Of a DNA stretch of 64,000 nt, positions 50,053 to 59,632 are shown one piece after another. The notes under the pieces are model-generated. The model worked only from the letters and a program-made list of their open reading frames with translations, ran no database searches and was not told the origin of the DNA. A program made the translations under genes and the position numbers. How positions within the stretch are numbered: the stretch's first letter is position 1; each line of letters begins with the position of its first letter. The stretch spans positions 19,808,362-19,872,361 of the forward strand of contig OY855910.1 of NCBI GenBank assembly GCA_963693305.1, written 5' to 3'. Source of the stretch: Meandrina meandrites. Its lineage: Eukaryota > Cnidaria > Anthozoa > Scleractinia > Meandrinidae.

Positions 50053-51079
50053 CTCAAGTAAGCAAAGTATCTCAAGTAAGCAAAGTATCTCAAGTAAGCA
50101 AAGTATCTCAAGTAAGCAAAGTGTCTCAAGTAAGCAAAGTATCTCAAGTAAGTAGAGTATCTCAAGTAAGCAAAGTATCTGGAGTAAGCTAAGTATCTCA
50201 AGTAAGCAAAGTATCTCAAGTAAGCAAAGTATCTCAAGTAAGCAAAGTGTCTCAAGTAAGCAAAGTATCTCAAGTAAGCAGAGTATCTCAAGTAAGCAAC
50301 GTATCTCGAGTAAGCTAAGTATCTCAAGTAAGCAAAGTATCTCAAGTAAGCAAAGTATCTCAAGTATGCAAAGTATCTCCAGTAAGCAAGTATCTCAAGT
50401 AAGCAAAGTATCTCAAGTAAGCAAAGTATCTCGAGTAAGCAAAGTATCTCAAGTAAGCAGAGTATCTCAAGTAAGCAAAGTATCTCAAGTAAGCAAAGTG
50501 TCTCAAGTAAGCAAAGTATCTCAAGTAAGTAGAGTATCTCAAGTAAGCAAAGTATCTCGAGTAAGCTAAGTATCTCAAGTAAGCAAAGTATCTCAAGTAA
50601 GCAAAGTATCTCAAGTGAGCAAAGTGTCTCAAGTAAGCAAAGTATCTCAAGTAAGCAGAGTATCTCAAGTAAGCAACGTATCTCGAGTAAGCTAAGTATC
50701 TCAAGTAAGCAAAGTATCTCAAGTAAGCAAAGTATCTCAAGTATGCAAAGTATCTCCAGTAAGCAAGTATCTCAAGTAAGCAAAGTATCTCAAGTAAGCA
50801 AAGTATCTCGAGTAAGCAAAGTATCTCAAGTAAGCAGAGTATCTCAAGTAAGCAAAGTATCTCGAGTAAGCAAAGTATCTCAAGTAAGCAAAGTATCTCA
50901 AGTAAGCAAAGTATCTCGAGTAAGCAAAGTATCTCAAGTAAGCAGAGTATCTCAAGTAAGCAAAGTATCTCAAGTAAGCAGAGTATCTCAAGTAAGCAAA
51001 GTATTTCGAGGAAGCAAAGTATCTCAAGTAAGCAAAGTATCTCCAGTATAAAGCGAAGTACCTAAAGTGTACTATAATT

Positions 51080-52130
51080 GGCCATGTTCTAAACGAGCAG
51101 GGACTGGGTACGAACATATTTTTTTCTTGGTGCGAACATTCAATATCGATTGAATTGAAAATGGGGCACGTCATCGGAAAGAGCATCCAAATAAATAATA
51201 ATAATAATAATAAAACAATCTTTAAAGAGGAAGCGCCCGTCACGTAAATACGTGGTTTTCAGGGAGACCGTCCTCCATAGAAATAAAAAAGTATTAAAAA
51301 CTAAAAATAGGAAGTACAATTGTCACAGATCTAAAAGTATAAAATATACAATAATTGAAACTACGAAAACTACCTACCGTCCTAAAAACTAATTACAAAT
51401 AGTTATCTATTAAAAACACGTCGTACAACTAAAAATATTTGTTTATCATTTAAAAATGTTCATCCATTAAGAACCTTGTAAGGTTTTTCTTAAAAATTGT
51501 GCATGGCATTGGCTTTCTTAAAAATACTGGGAGAGACATCCAGTCACTTGTAAAACGGAAGTAGGACACTCTCTTTCCGCTTTCCGTTTTAGGTTTAGGC
51601 AGTCTAGGTAGGTAGCCATGTCTAGTGTTGTAGCCATGTGAACTTCTTAATGTTGATTTAAAACTTTCAAAATGTTGCGGAATGTCTCCTTTGATTGCAT
51701 TTTGTACGGCGGTACATCGGCGAGAAAGACGTCTTCCGGCCAGAGGGAGCCAATTCAGAGACTTCAGAGCTTCGGAAGAAGACATTTTGCCTAATTTAAT
51801 TTTCTTCGCAAATTTGTTCGCAAATTTGTTCTGAAAACAAAAATTAGTAAATTCACCAAATTTGATGGTTATTGGTTTAAACGCAAAGGCATGGTACACT
51901 TTTGAAATAAGAGAGCTTAGTATGGATTGGAGGATGCCTGTCCCTCCAATCCATACTAAGTGTACCATGCCTTTGGGTTTTTACCAATAACCATCAAATT
52001 TGGTGAATTTGCCTGTTTTTGGATGCTCTTTCAGATGACGTGCCCCATTTTTCAATTCAATCGATATTGAATGTTTGTACTGAAGAGAAAATATGCTCGT
52101 ACCCAGTCCCCTGCTCGTTTAGAACATGGC
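51080..52130. mobile_element. 400-bp foldback element, copy 2, split by a LINE
   Basis: Same arms as 47434-47833. It sits inside the right terminus of the giant element with TAATT on both sides (51075-51079 and 52131-52135). The intact left terminus (about 42452-42461) serves as the empty site and shows a single TAATT. Confidence 0.85.
51192..51837 (-). mobile_element. 5'-truncated LINE fragment
   Basis: The minus strand encodes a C-terminal RT tail: NKFAKKIKLGKMSSSEALKS, then HGYNTRHGYLPRLPKP and a stop near 51465. It is related to the C-terminus of the 35.6-38.4 kb LINE (RFAKKIVKSKVSSAEALTS, HGYNTRNGYMPK). It ends 3' in a (TTA)n tract (51192-51213 on plus). Inserted in the foldback arm at 'catccaaa|aattag'. 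Confidence 0.85.
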
Positions 52131-52181
52131 TAATTACAATATTAGGGTACATTATAAATACCATATATAAAGTACCTACCC

Positions 52182-52255
52182 TACCGTGGCGACGATCCGC
52201 TGACCGTGGAGCCCGTGGAGTCTGAAATTGATGGTGAGGAATGCAGTCTGAATGG
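52182..52255 (+). other. Short GC-rich stretch between two large elements
   Basis: The only non-repeat DNA between the giant element and the next foldback. One frame is open and acidic (DDPLTVEPVESEIDGEE). It might be a piece of an exon interrupted on both sides, but 74 nt is too short to tell. Confidence 0.25.
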
Positions 52256-53927
52256 TACGGTGGCCCATATAGGACATGAGCAATTTTTTTTTTTTCGATT
52301 GAAATTTTAACTCAAATTTCAGTTACAAAAATCCGTATTGTGTAATTGTCTAAGCGTACAACTCGGATTTATACTAAAAAATCTTAGTTGTAAACATCGT
52401 TCAATTTTACAACTCGGATTTTTACCGCAAAAATCCGAGTTGTTAAATTTCCAAAAACACAACTCGGATTTTTACTGCAAAAATCCGAGTTGTTAAATTT
52501 CCAAAAACACAACTCGGATTTTTAACACAAAAATCCGAGTTGTTAAATTTCCAGAAACACAACTCGGATTTTTACTGCAAAAATCCGAGTTGTTAAATTT
52601 CCAAAAACACAACTCGGATTTTTACTGCAAAAATCCGAGTTGTTAAATTTCCAAAAACACAACTCGGATTTTTAACACAAAAATCCGAGTTCTTAAATTT
52701 CCAAAACACAACTCGCATTTTTACCGCAAAAATCCGAGTTGTTTATTTCCAAATGCGTTACACGGACATTGTTACGTCACGTCACGTGGCATTAGTCAAT
52801 ATGGCGGACATCACAGTCACAGACACTACTGTCTTTAAAGGCGAGAGATTTAACAAAGATTCAATCTTTGATATCTGCACACACTTCAAGCCGACTGAGA
52901 AATTTCAATACACGCATTTCTCTTCCTGTCACGCTCCAGGTGTGAAAAAAGGTTTTATCAAAGGTGAAGCACTTAGGCTTCTGAGAACAAACTCTTCAAA
53001 AACAAGTTTTGAAGAAAAGATCAAAAATTTCAGATCAAATTTGCGTGTTCGAGGCTATCCAGAGAAACTGGTCAACAAAGTCCTCGCAGAAGTCGAATTT
53101 AAAAACAGGAAGTCGGCACTACAACAGAAACCAAAATTGCAAAAGAGATTATTGCCTTTTGTCACACAATATAATCCATCAGTGCCCAATCTTTAAAGCA
53201 TTTTAATGAGCAAATGGCATTTAATCCAAGACCAACCTCTGCTTAGAGAAATATACAGAGACCCTCCTTTCATCTCCTACAGGAGAGGAAAATCTCTGAA
53301 AGACATACTTGTTAGAGCTAAACTCTAAAGGTCAAAGACCGTTTATCACGAAACAGTGGGAGTCGTGCTAGGCCTGTCAATCATTTTTTAAATCATTTAT
53401 GTGTTTCACCTTCTCGTTGCACTTCTAAGCTGTTCCCGGCGGAAAACCACGTGTCTGAAGTAAAAATCCGAGTTGTGTTTTTGGAAATTTAACAACTCGG
53501 ATTTTTGCGATAGAAATCCGAGTTGTGTTTTTGGAAATTTAACAACTCGGATTTTTGCGGTGAAAATCCGAGTTGTGTTTCTGGAAATTTAACAACTCGG
53601 ATTTTTGCGGTAAAAATGCGAGTTGCAAATTCTAAAATGTTCACAACTCGGATTTTTGCAGTAAAAATCCGAGTTGTGTTTTTGGAAATTTAACAAGTCG
53701 GACTTTTGTGTTTAAAATCCGAGTTGTGTTTTTGGAAATTTAACAACTCGGATTTTTGCGGTAAAAATCCGAGTTGTACATTGAACGATGTTTACAACTA
53801 AGATTTTTTAGTATAAATCCGAGTTTTACGCTTAGACAATTACACAATACGAATTTTTGTAACTGAAATTTGAGTTAAAATTTCAATCGAAAAAAAAAAT
53901 TGCTCATGTCCTATATGGGCCACCGTA
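52256..53927. mobile_element. Foldback element with palindromic 50-bp repeats enclosing Penelope-like coding sequence
   Basis: The left end TACGGTGGCCCATATAGGAC and right end GTCCTATATGGGCCACCGTA are perfect inverted copies. Arms of about 490 and 470 bp consist of six to seven units of aactcggatttttactgc plus aaaaatccgagtt plus gttaaatttccaaaaacac, each unit itself a hairpin. The flanks read GAATGG on the left and GAATTGG on the right, a possible target duplication with one indel. The unique centre holds the coding segment 52753-53328. The element ends 102 bp upstream of the OFD1-like start codon. Confidence 0.88.
52753..53328 (+). pseudogene. Penelope-like element RT C-terminal/HTH segment, one internal stop
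   Basis: From ATG 52753 or 52801 (ATGGCGGACATC context) the frame reads HFSSCHAPGVKKGFIKG, EALRLLRTNSS, RGYPEKLV and LLPFVTQYNPSVPNL, stops at TAA 53194-53196, and continues in the same frame to ISYRRGKSLKDILVRAKL and TAA (53326-53328). This order is that of the region between the RT core and the GIY-YIG nuclease of Penelope-like retroelements. The RT catalytic motifs and the GIY-YIG domain are both absent. One base change (AAA to TAA) explains the internal stop. A short new N-terminus (ADITVTDTTVFKGERF) precedes the family match. It may be a captured segment that was a stand-alone ORF before the stop arose. Confidence 0.75.
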
Positions 53928-54028
53928 GAATTGGTGAGTGGGTCGGTGAGTGGTGAGTGTGAATGTTACGTACTGGGAACGAGAGTTGATGCCGCCATGT
54001 TTGAAAATTAGTTCTTACTCAGACAAAC

Positions 54029-54109
54029 ATGGCGGAACTGTCGTCCGAAGAGTTTAGAAAGAGTCTTTTTACAACTTTTCAAGGCCGTGGTGTGCTAGAG
54101 GCTCTGAAG
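54029..54109 (+). CDS. First coding exon of an OFD1-like centrosomal/ciliary protein
   Basis: ATG in ACATGGCGGAA context; 27 codons ending at a strong donor (AAG|GTAAGC, phase 0). The peptide MAELSS followed by EEFRKSLFTTFQGRGVLEAL resembles the OFD1 N-terminus ([20 protein letters not shown] in human), just ahead of its LisH motif. OFD1 is a centriole-distal-end protein needed for cilia. No second exon is recognisable in the remaining 9.9 kb, so intron 1 would extend beyond the window. Other LisH-type proteins (FOP family) are less similar. The call rests on a short segment, so it is moderate. Confidence 0.5.
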
Positions 54110-54176
54110 GTAAGCTCCTCCCGCGATTGTGGCTAAATGAGAGAATAGTAAAACACGACTTTTGACTTACGATTCA

Positions 54177-54912
54177 GCTCTTTCTGGGTATAAGCATGTC
54201 CCCAAATTGGGTATCTAAGAGTTCTACAAGGTCTATGGGTTTAGCGAGATATTCAAGGATTTGTGACGATCTATATGATCTATAGGTTCTCTAGTTCTCT
54301 AGTTCTATAGGTTCTTTTGGTTTTGTAGGTTCAGACCTCCCAACCCCCGAGAGTGAAAAAACTGGAGGTGGGCCAAAAAAACCCTGGATATTGAGCAAAA
54401 AACCGGGAGATTTTGCAAATACGTCACACGACGTTATTATTTAACTTATATGTAGGTTAATTATAGGCACTGCTGTACTGTAGAGTTAAAAAACAGGAAC
54501 TTTACCTTAAGTAAATGTTGTTCTGATTCACATGGTTCAAAGCTTGCCATAATTGCTAATGCTTGTGAAATTCTCTCAGGCTTAGGAAAGCGTGTTGGGA
54601 AGGCAAAGCCAGCCAGTGTTGTACCCAGACTCTGACCCAATGGAAGCAAATACGGTTGTTCCGTGCGCTTCACTTTTTTTCAAAATTATGAAACAAACCT
54701 TTAAAAGCTAAATTTCATAATTAATATCAGCTCAGGTTTTTTAGAAAAAGTGGGAGATTTCAGGTCTTTGTCAGGAGACCAGGAGAAGTGACAAAAAATC
54801 GGGAGTCTCCCGGCGAAACCGGGAGCGTTGGCAATTCTGTAGGTTTGATAGATTTGATAGGTTTTATAGAGATGTACCCAATTTGGGGACATGCTTATAC
54901 CTAGAAAGAGCC
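54177..54912. mobile_element. Inverted-repeat element hosting a nested hAT-like insertion
   Basis: 'ggtataagcatgtccccaaa' then ttgggta at 54187-54213 is inverted at 54875-54903. Between the arms lies the 54332-54839 insertion and 'ttctctagttc' direct repeats. Confidence 0.7.
54332..54839. mobile_element. hAT-like nonautonomous element with 6-bp target duplication
   Basis: The termini CAGACCTCCCAAC and GTTGGCAATTCTG are imperfect inverted copies. TAGGTT is duplicated at 54326-54331 and 54840-54845. No recognised transposase. Confidence 0.7.
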
Positions 54913-55504
54913 AAGAATTGCTGATTCTCTGATAATGACTCTTCGAGTTCTACATGATTCTCTGATTTTTCTGATTATACGATTCTTCCTATTGTTCCAA
55001 TTCATGGCGATTATAAAATTCCTTCTAGAAATCAATCTCCGATCCCCCTATTTTTCAGATTCTACGATTTTCCTATTTAAGACTACGTAGTTGATAGCTG
55101 AGCTCCCGGCAAGTCCAATCAATGAAAACTTATCATCGGAAACCAATCCATATACTCAATATAATCGATAAAAATCAATTGATTTATATCAATTGGTTTT
55201 ACCAATTAATAAAATTCGATACTCACAAGTCAAGTGCTCTTAATTGTATTGATTTTTATCAATTTCATTGATTATTCTCAGTTTAAATAAATGAACCATT
55301 AATGAAATCTTACCCTGGGTGTAAGCGGATACGTTATGCATCCATTCGCATGGATTCAACATGTTCAAGGCAGCCTTGTCGGAGTCTAAATGTGAGTTGT
55401 CAAATGACGGACAATATGAACCAAGAGTACTCATTTACAGTATTGACTTTCATTTAAGTTTTTGATACATTTAGAGGAAAGCAGCAATTTAACGTATCTG
55501 AAAT

Positions 55505-56782
55505 GAGGGGGGTGAATAGGGGTACGTAAATTCGTCAATCCATGCTATTTTCGTTCAAATCCGAGCCCGCATTACTTGAAAAGTTTGTGTTGTATTTTTT
55601 TTTTATGTTATTGGCAAATTTTAAAATTGCTTACATTGATAAGGATACAATTATAATTACAGACATTACTCACATTACTAACAATCCGAATATTTACACT
55701 TCTCACAATAAGATTACTAATAATAAAGTACAATGAAAAATTTAAATAGAATTACTCGTTAAAAGGAAAAACAACTACAATTACAATTAACACACACACA
55801 TAAAAAGCATAACAAATTTACTAATAAATGTGCTAAATATGAAAATTTGACCACTTTTTATTAAAGGCAGTGCGATTATTGGTCATGATTGTGATGTATT
55901 TTTCCGTTTCAATTTTATCTCGAACGAAAGTGATATAATCGGCGAACTGAAATCTTTGGTCTGTTAGGGCAGTAGTATACAAAAAGTATTTTCCAATTAT
56001 AATCAAGTGGTTAAGGGTTGAACAGGATGACCAGTTATCTGTTACGCCGTATATTATTTCTGTTTTAGAAAGAGAAGTCTTCTTTTTTTTAGATAGCGAA
56101 TTATACCAAGTAGTGAACTCGGACCAGAAAGATCTGGCTGCTGAACATGTGAAGAATAAATGAGCAATCGTTTGTTCGACATTGGTACAGTAGGGACAAT
56201 AAGGGTTTGGTTTTTTCTTCATTTTATACAGAATGTTATTTGTATATAGTATGTTGTGAATTACCTTGTACTGGAAGACAGATAGTTTTACTTCTTTCGT
56301 TACGCAAAATGGAAGCGAATAAACATCTTGTCGCGTTTGCGCATCAAAACCGCATTCTATTAATCTTTTATCTGCGGTAGGAGGACATTGCTGTCGGTTG
56401 ACCAGAGTGTTATAAACTGTTTTACACGTGAGCTTGTCGATTGCGGGTCTGTCTGTATAGTGTTACTGCAAGACCCTGCGACAAACGGTATATGTTGTTT
56501 TTATGCCAATTTTGTTAACAAGTTTCGTTTTATCCCTTGTTTGTGTGATAATTCCGCCAACATACCGACCAAGACCGACTAAAGAGATCCGAACTTCCCT
56601 TTAGTATCTACGATCCGAACTTCCTGGCATAAGGAGTCAAGAATCCAGGCCAAAATCCTCAGCTAATCCGCGATCCGCTGTGTTTTCGAAATCCGCGAAT
56701 CCGCTCATGGTGTCACAAAAATCCGCAATCCATGCGCTTTTTAAGGCAAATCCTTTGATTTGAGAACCTATTCACCCCCCTC
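55505..56782. mobile_element. Nested element with GAGGGGGGTGAATAGG termini
   Basis: The left end gaggggggtgaatagg and right end cctattcaccccccctc-like (56767-56782) are inverted. 'aatccatgc' follows inside both ends. It encloses an L1-like fragment on the minus strand. Confidence 0.7.
55833..56410 (-). pseudogene. L1-like LINE C-terminal fragment (zf-RVT)
   Basis: The minus strand reads LPFCVTKEVKLSVFQYKVIH, then NPYCPYCTNVEQTIAHLFF and CSAARSFWSEFTTW. The C-x2-C, H and C arrangement with FW is the zinc-binding reverse-transcriptase tail typical of L1/Tx1-type LINEs. Only the last about 190 codons are present. Confidence 0.8.
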
Positions 56783-57076
56783 TAAAATCATTATTAAATG
56801 ATTATCATTGACAATCAATATAATCAATAAAAATTGATCAAAATTGAAAAAAGTTACTGTAAATTGATTGTCACAACTTTTTCGAGCTTTCATTTTGATC
56901 AACTTCCGATATCAATGGGTTAATTACTATCAATTATTATAGATTCAGTCGACTTTATTGATTATCGAATTTCATTGATTGGACCTGCCAGGCTGAGCTT
57001 GGGGTTAGTTCCACTCTGTTTTTCTTTATGGTTATTTCAACTCCAGTTTGCTTGTGGTTAGTTCCACACCAGTTTG

Positions 57077-58058
57077 AGAAGCTAAGCCTTTTAGGAGTGA
57101 CGATTGACAATAAGCTTAATTTTAACCATCATATCAACAACGTGTGTAAAAAAGCAAGTCAAAGGATTGGAGTCCGTATGAGACTGAAAAACCTGATACC
57201 AACAGAAGCAAAGCTGCAATTATATAAAGCTGCAATTTTACCGCACTTAACTTACTGTCACCTTACCTGGCACTTCTGCAAGGCTAGCGACAGAAGAAAG
57301 CTTGAGCGTATACAGGAAAGAGGACTCAGGGCAGTATTTAAGGATAAACATTCTTGCTACGAGAAACTACTGGCAAAAGCAGACATACCATCGTTGTACA
57401 ACAGACGATTACAGGACATTGCCATCTTCATGTATAAGATTAAGCATAACTTGTTGCCACAGGGACTTTGCAATCGTTTCCTATTAGATCACGGCTCATA
57501 TAACTTAAGAAAACGGGAATTTGTTATACCACGATTCTCCTCGGTAACTTACGGAAAACACTCACTTCATTACCTAGGGCCCAAACTGTGGAACGATCTT
57601 GCTTATAGAATTAGAAATGCCCCCTCTCTAAAACAATTTAAGAACATTATACGCAATCAGGACCTCACTTCCCTAGCTGCAAATGTCAGTGACTGTCGAG
57701 GCTGCAACTTATGCCAAGAATGACTGGCCGTTTATAGATAATTTTTACAAATGATTTGACTAATTTTAATACTTTTAATGTAGTTTTGAGATACACAATT
57801 TTTAACATATTTGGCCGTTTATAGATAATTTTTACAAATGATTTACATAATTTTAATATTTTAATTGTAGTTTAGGATACACAATTTTAATATATTTGTA
57901 GCTTTTAGTTAAGTTAATATATGTGCCACTTTTTGTAGTATTCATAGTAAGTGAATGGTTTTAATAAGGTTAGTTAGGTGTCCACAATTAGTAGAGGGGA
58001 TTTTTCCCCTCAGCTACTCCTTTTGACACGTTAATAAGTTATTATTATTATTATTATT
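57077..58058 (+). mobile_element. 5'-truncated LINE inserted in the minisatellite
   Basis: Encodes an RT C-terminal region: LLGVTIDNKLNFNHHINNV, LPHLTYCHLTWHFCKASD and LGPKLWNDLAYRIRNAPSL, stop at 57721-57723. It is followed by a 3' UTR with a tandem 'ggccgtttatagataatttt' repeat and ends in (TTA)n. 'gttccacaccagttt' lies at both junctions, consistent with a target duplication, although the array itself repeats this motif. Confidence 0.88.
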
Positions 58059-58385
58059 GTTCCACACCAGTTTGCTTGTGGTTGGTTCCACACCGGTTTG
58101 CTTGTGGTTGGTTCCACACTGGTTTGCTTGTGGTTGGTTCCACACCAGTTTGCTTGTGGTTGGTTCCACACCGGTTTGCCTGTGGTTGGTTCCACACTGG
58201 TTTGCTTGTGGTTGGTTCCACACTGGTTTGCTTGTGGTTATTTCAACTCCAGTTTGCTTGTGGCTGGTTCCACATCGGTTTGCTTGTGGTTGGTTCCACA
58301 CCGGTTTGCTTGTGGTTGGTTCCACACCGGTTTGCTTGTGGTTGGTTCCACACCAGTTTCCTTGAGGTTGGTTCCACACCAGTTT

Positions 58386-58549
58386 CAGGGCTGTGCTCTA
58401 AGGGCGCCCGGGTGTCTGAGGCGACTAACTTTTGCCTTTGGGCGACCAGATAATCTTATTTCTTCCATATAAGCTTTATGCTGGGTGCCCTGGATCTAAT
58501 AGTTTGGAACCTTTGGGCTCCTTGTAATTTTTCTTAAAGCACAGCCTTG
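58386..58549. mobile_element. 164-bp MITE inserted in the minisatellite
   Basis: The termini CAGGGCTGTGCTCTAAG and CTTAAAGCACAGCCTTG are inverted copies. The flanks agttt and ggttt suggest a short target duplication. A related fragment begins at 59937 (caaggctgtgctctaagg). Confidence 0.7.
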
Positions 58550-58847
58550 GGTTTGCTTGTGGTTGGTTCCACACTGGTTTGCTTAGGGTTATTTCAACTC
58601 CAGTTTGCTCACAGTTAGTTCCACACCAGTTTGCTTGCGGTCGGTTTCACACCAGTTTGCTTGCGGTTGGTTCCACACCAGTTTGCTTGCGGTTGGTTCC
58701 ATACTGGTTTTCTTGCATTCAGTTCCTCTCCAGATAGTTTGCTTTGTGCTAGTTCCACTACAGTTTGCTCGTGGTTAGTTCCAGTCCACAGTTTGCTTGT
58801 GGTTAGCTTTTATTTATTAGTAACAGCAGAACTATTTTAAAACTAAA

Positions 58848-58965
58848 TAACAATTATTCCATGAGACCGCGTTCGATATGAAGTGATACATAACCAATGA
58901 GCACGTAGTGCGAGTTGGTTATGATCACTTCATATCCAACAAGGTTGAATGGAATAATTGTTTTA
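58848..58965. repeat. Inverted repeat around 'caattattcca'
   Basis: 'aataacaattattccat' and 'tggaataattgttttatt' are complementary, as are inner 'gatatgaagtgat' and 'atcacttcatatc', forming a hairpin of about 110 bp at the left side of the Crypton-like fragment. Confidence 0.6.
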
Positions 58966-59149
58966 TTAAATTCTCAAACCGGGTTTTGCCGCCGATTTTT
59001 ATTTCAACAATTTTACAAAGTGGTCAAAAGAGCATACAACGTCCGGTCATATGCGCTCGTAATCACCTGATTATTACATCACTGAATGAGCTGAATGAAA
59101 TTTGGCGGGTACACAATACGAAACTGTGGTCAACTGTTGACGAGAATCA

Positions 59150-59632
59150 ACCTTGAAACATTTTACCGTTCAAATTCAAGGAAAAAAGGTGATTTTGAAA
59201 GCTTTCGAACTTGTGTTTAAATAGCGAACACAGCGTCGGAGATGGTGGCGAGCGAAGAAAGCGATCAATGGCGGCTAGAATGGGCTTCCTGGATGTGTTT
59301 TTGTAATACCTGCCGTCTTTCTCGTCATTTAGCTCCTCTTTCGACATGTCTTCAATTTGTTTGGAAAATTTTGTGCCATCAGGACTTGACAGCCATTCTG
59401 TAAATGATGAGGTGAGCATTTTTGTCATTGTTACGCAGTTATAAAATTATCAAAATATAGACAGTTAACAAAACAATTGTTGCTAGTTTTTGAATGAAAT
59501 TCCAGATACATACCGTTAAATATGTTCATGCCGAACTTTGTGGCTTTCTTTCGTTTTTTCTGGAACAGCATTGTCTAATATTTCTTGAATTTTAGTGGGA
59601 GACAGCTCCTGAAACCTGCCAGTATTGGCCAT
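59150..59632 (-). pseudogene. Crypton-type tyrosine recombinase-like N-terminal fragment, two exons, decayed
   Basis: On the minus strand, exon 1 (59514-59632) starts MANTGRFQELSPTKIQEILD and, after a frame change in an A-rich run, reads KKATKFGMNIFN to a GTATGT donor. Exon 2 starts at 59397 after tttacag and reads EWLSSPDGTKFSKQIEDMS, then KEELN, DGRYYKNTS and AAIDRFLRSPP. This order is that of the DUF3504-related N-terminal region of Crypton-derived recombinases, common as repeats in cnidarians. A segment of about 12 residues is missing after KEELN and the catalytic region is absent. The frame change and deletion show decay. Confidence 0.55.

Larger units (their letters stand above)
47951..51055 (+). 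repeat. 18-bp satellite array, right arm, with higher-order duplications
   Basis: Units of aagtaagcaaagtatctc, the reverse complement of the left arm. A block of 1037 bp including a MITE is duplicated in tandem (MITEs at 48736 and 49773; shared variants such as 'tctccagtaagcaagtatc' at about 49340 and 50377). A further partial copy is offset by 377 bp (about 50740). Confidence 0.95.
55105..56992. mobile_element. ATCGAT-rich DNA transposon with 7-bp target duplication, copy 2
   Basis: The left end CCCGGCAAGTCCAATCAATG and right end CATTGATTGGACCTGCCAGG are inverted. CTGAGCT is duplicated at 55098-55104 and 56993-56999. It has the same layout as 24096-25078: 'aatcgataaaaatcaattg' subterminal repeats. 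The interior has been replaced or interrupted by the nested element 55505-56782; no HIRAN-like ORF is seen here. Confidence 0.82.
57014..58810 (+). repeat. 26-bp minisatellite, interrupted by a LINE and a MITE
   Basis: Unit ttccacaccagtttgcttg plus tggttgg. Blocks are 57014-57076, 58059-58385 and 58551-58810. Same family as 945-1045. Variants include 'tatttcaactccagtttgc'. Confidence 0.9.

Noticed and set aside
47909..51243. ORFs of up to 256 codons in the right array (SSKQSI, SKVSQV, RYFAYL repeats)
   Set aside because: Same 18-bp periodicity artefact, including frames through the embedded MITEs.
58014..58472. Overlapping ORFs (VCLWLVPH, QANRCGT repeats)
   Set aside because: Translations of the 26-bp minisatellite in multiple frames.
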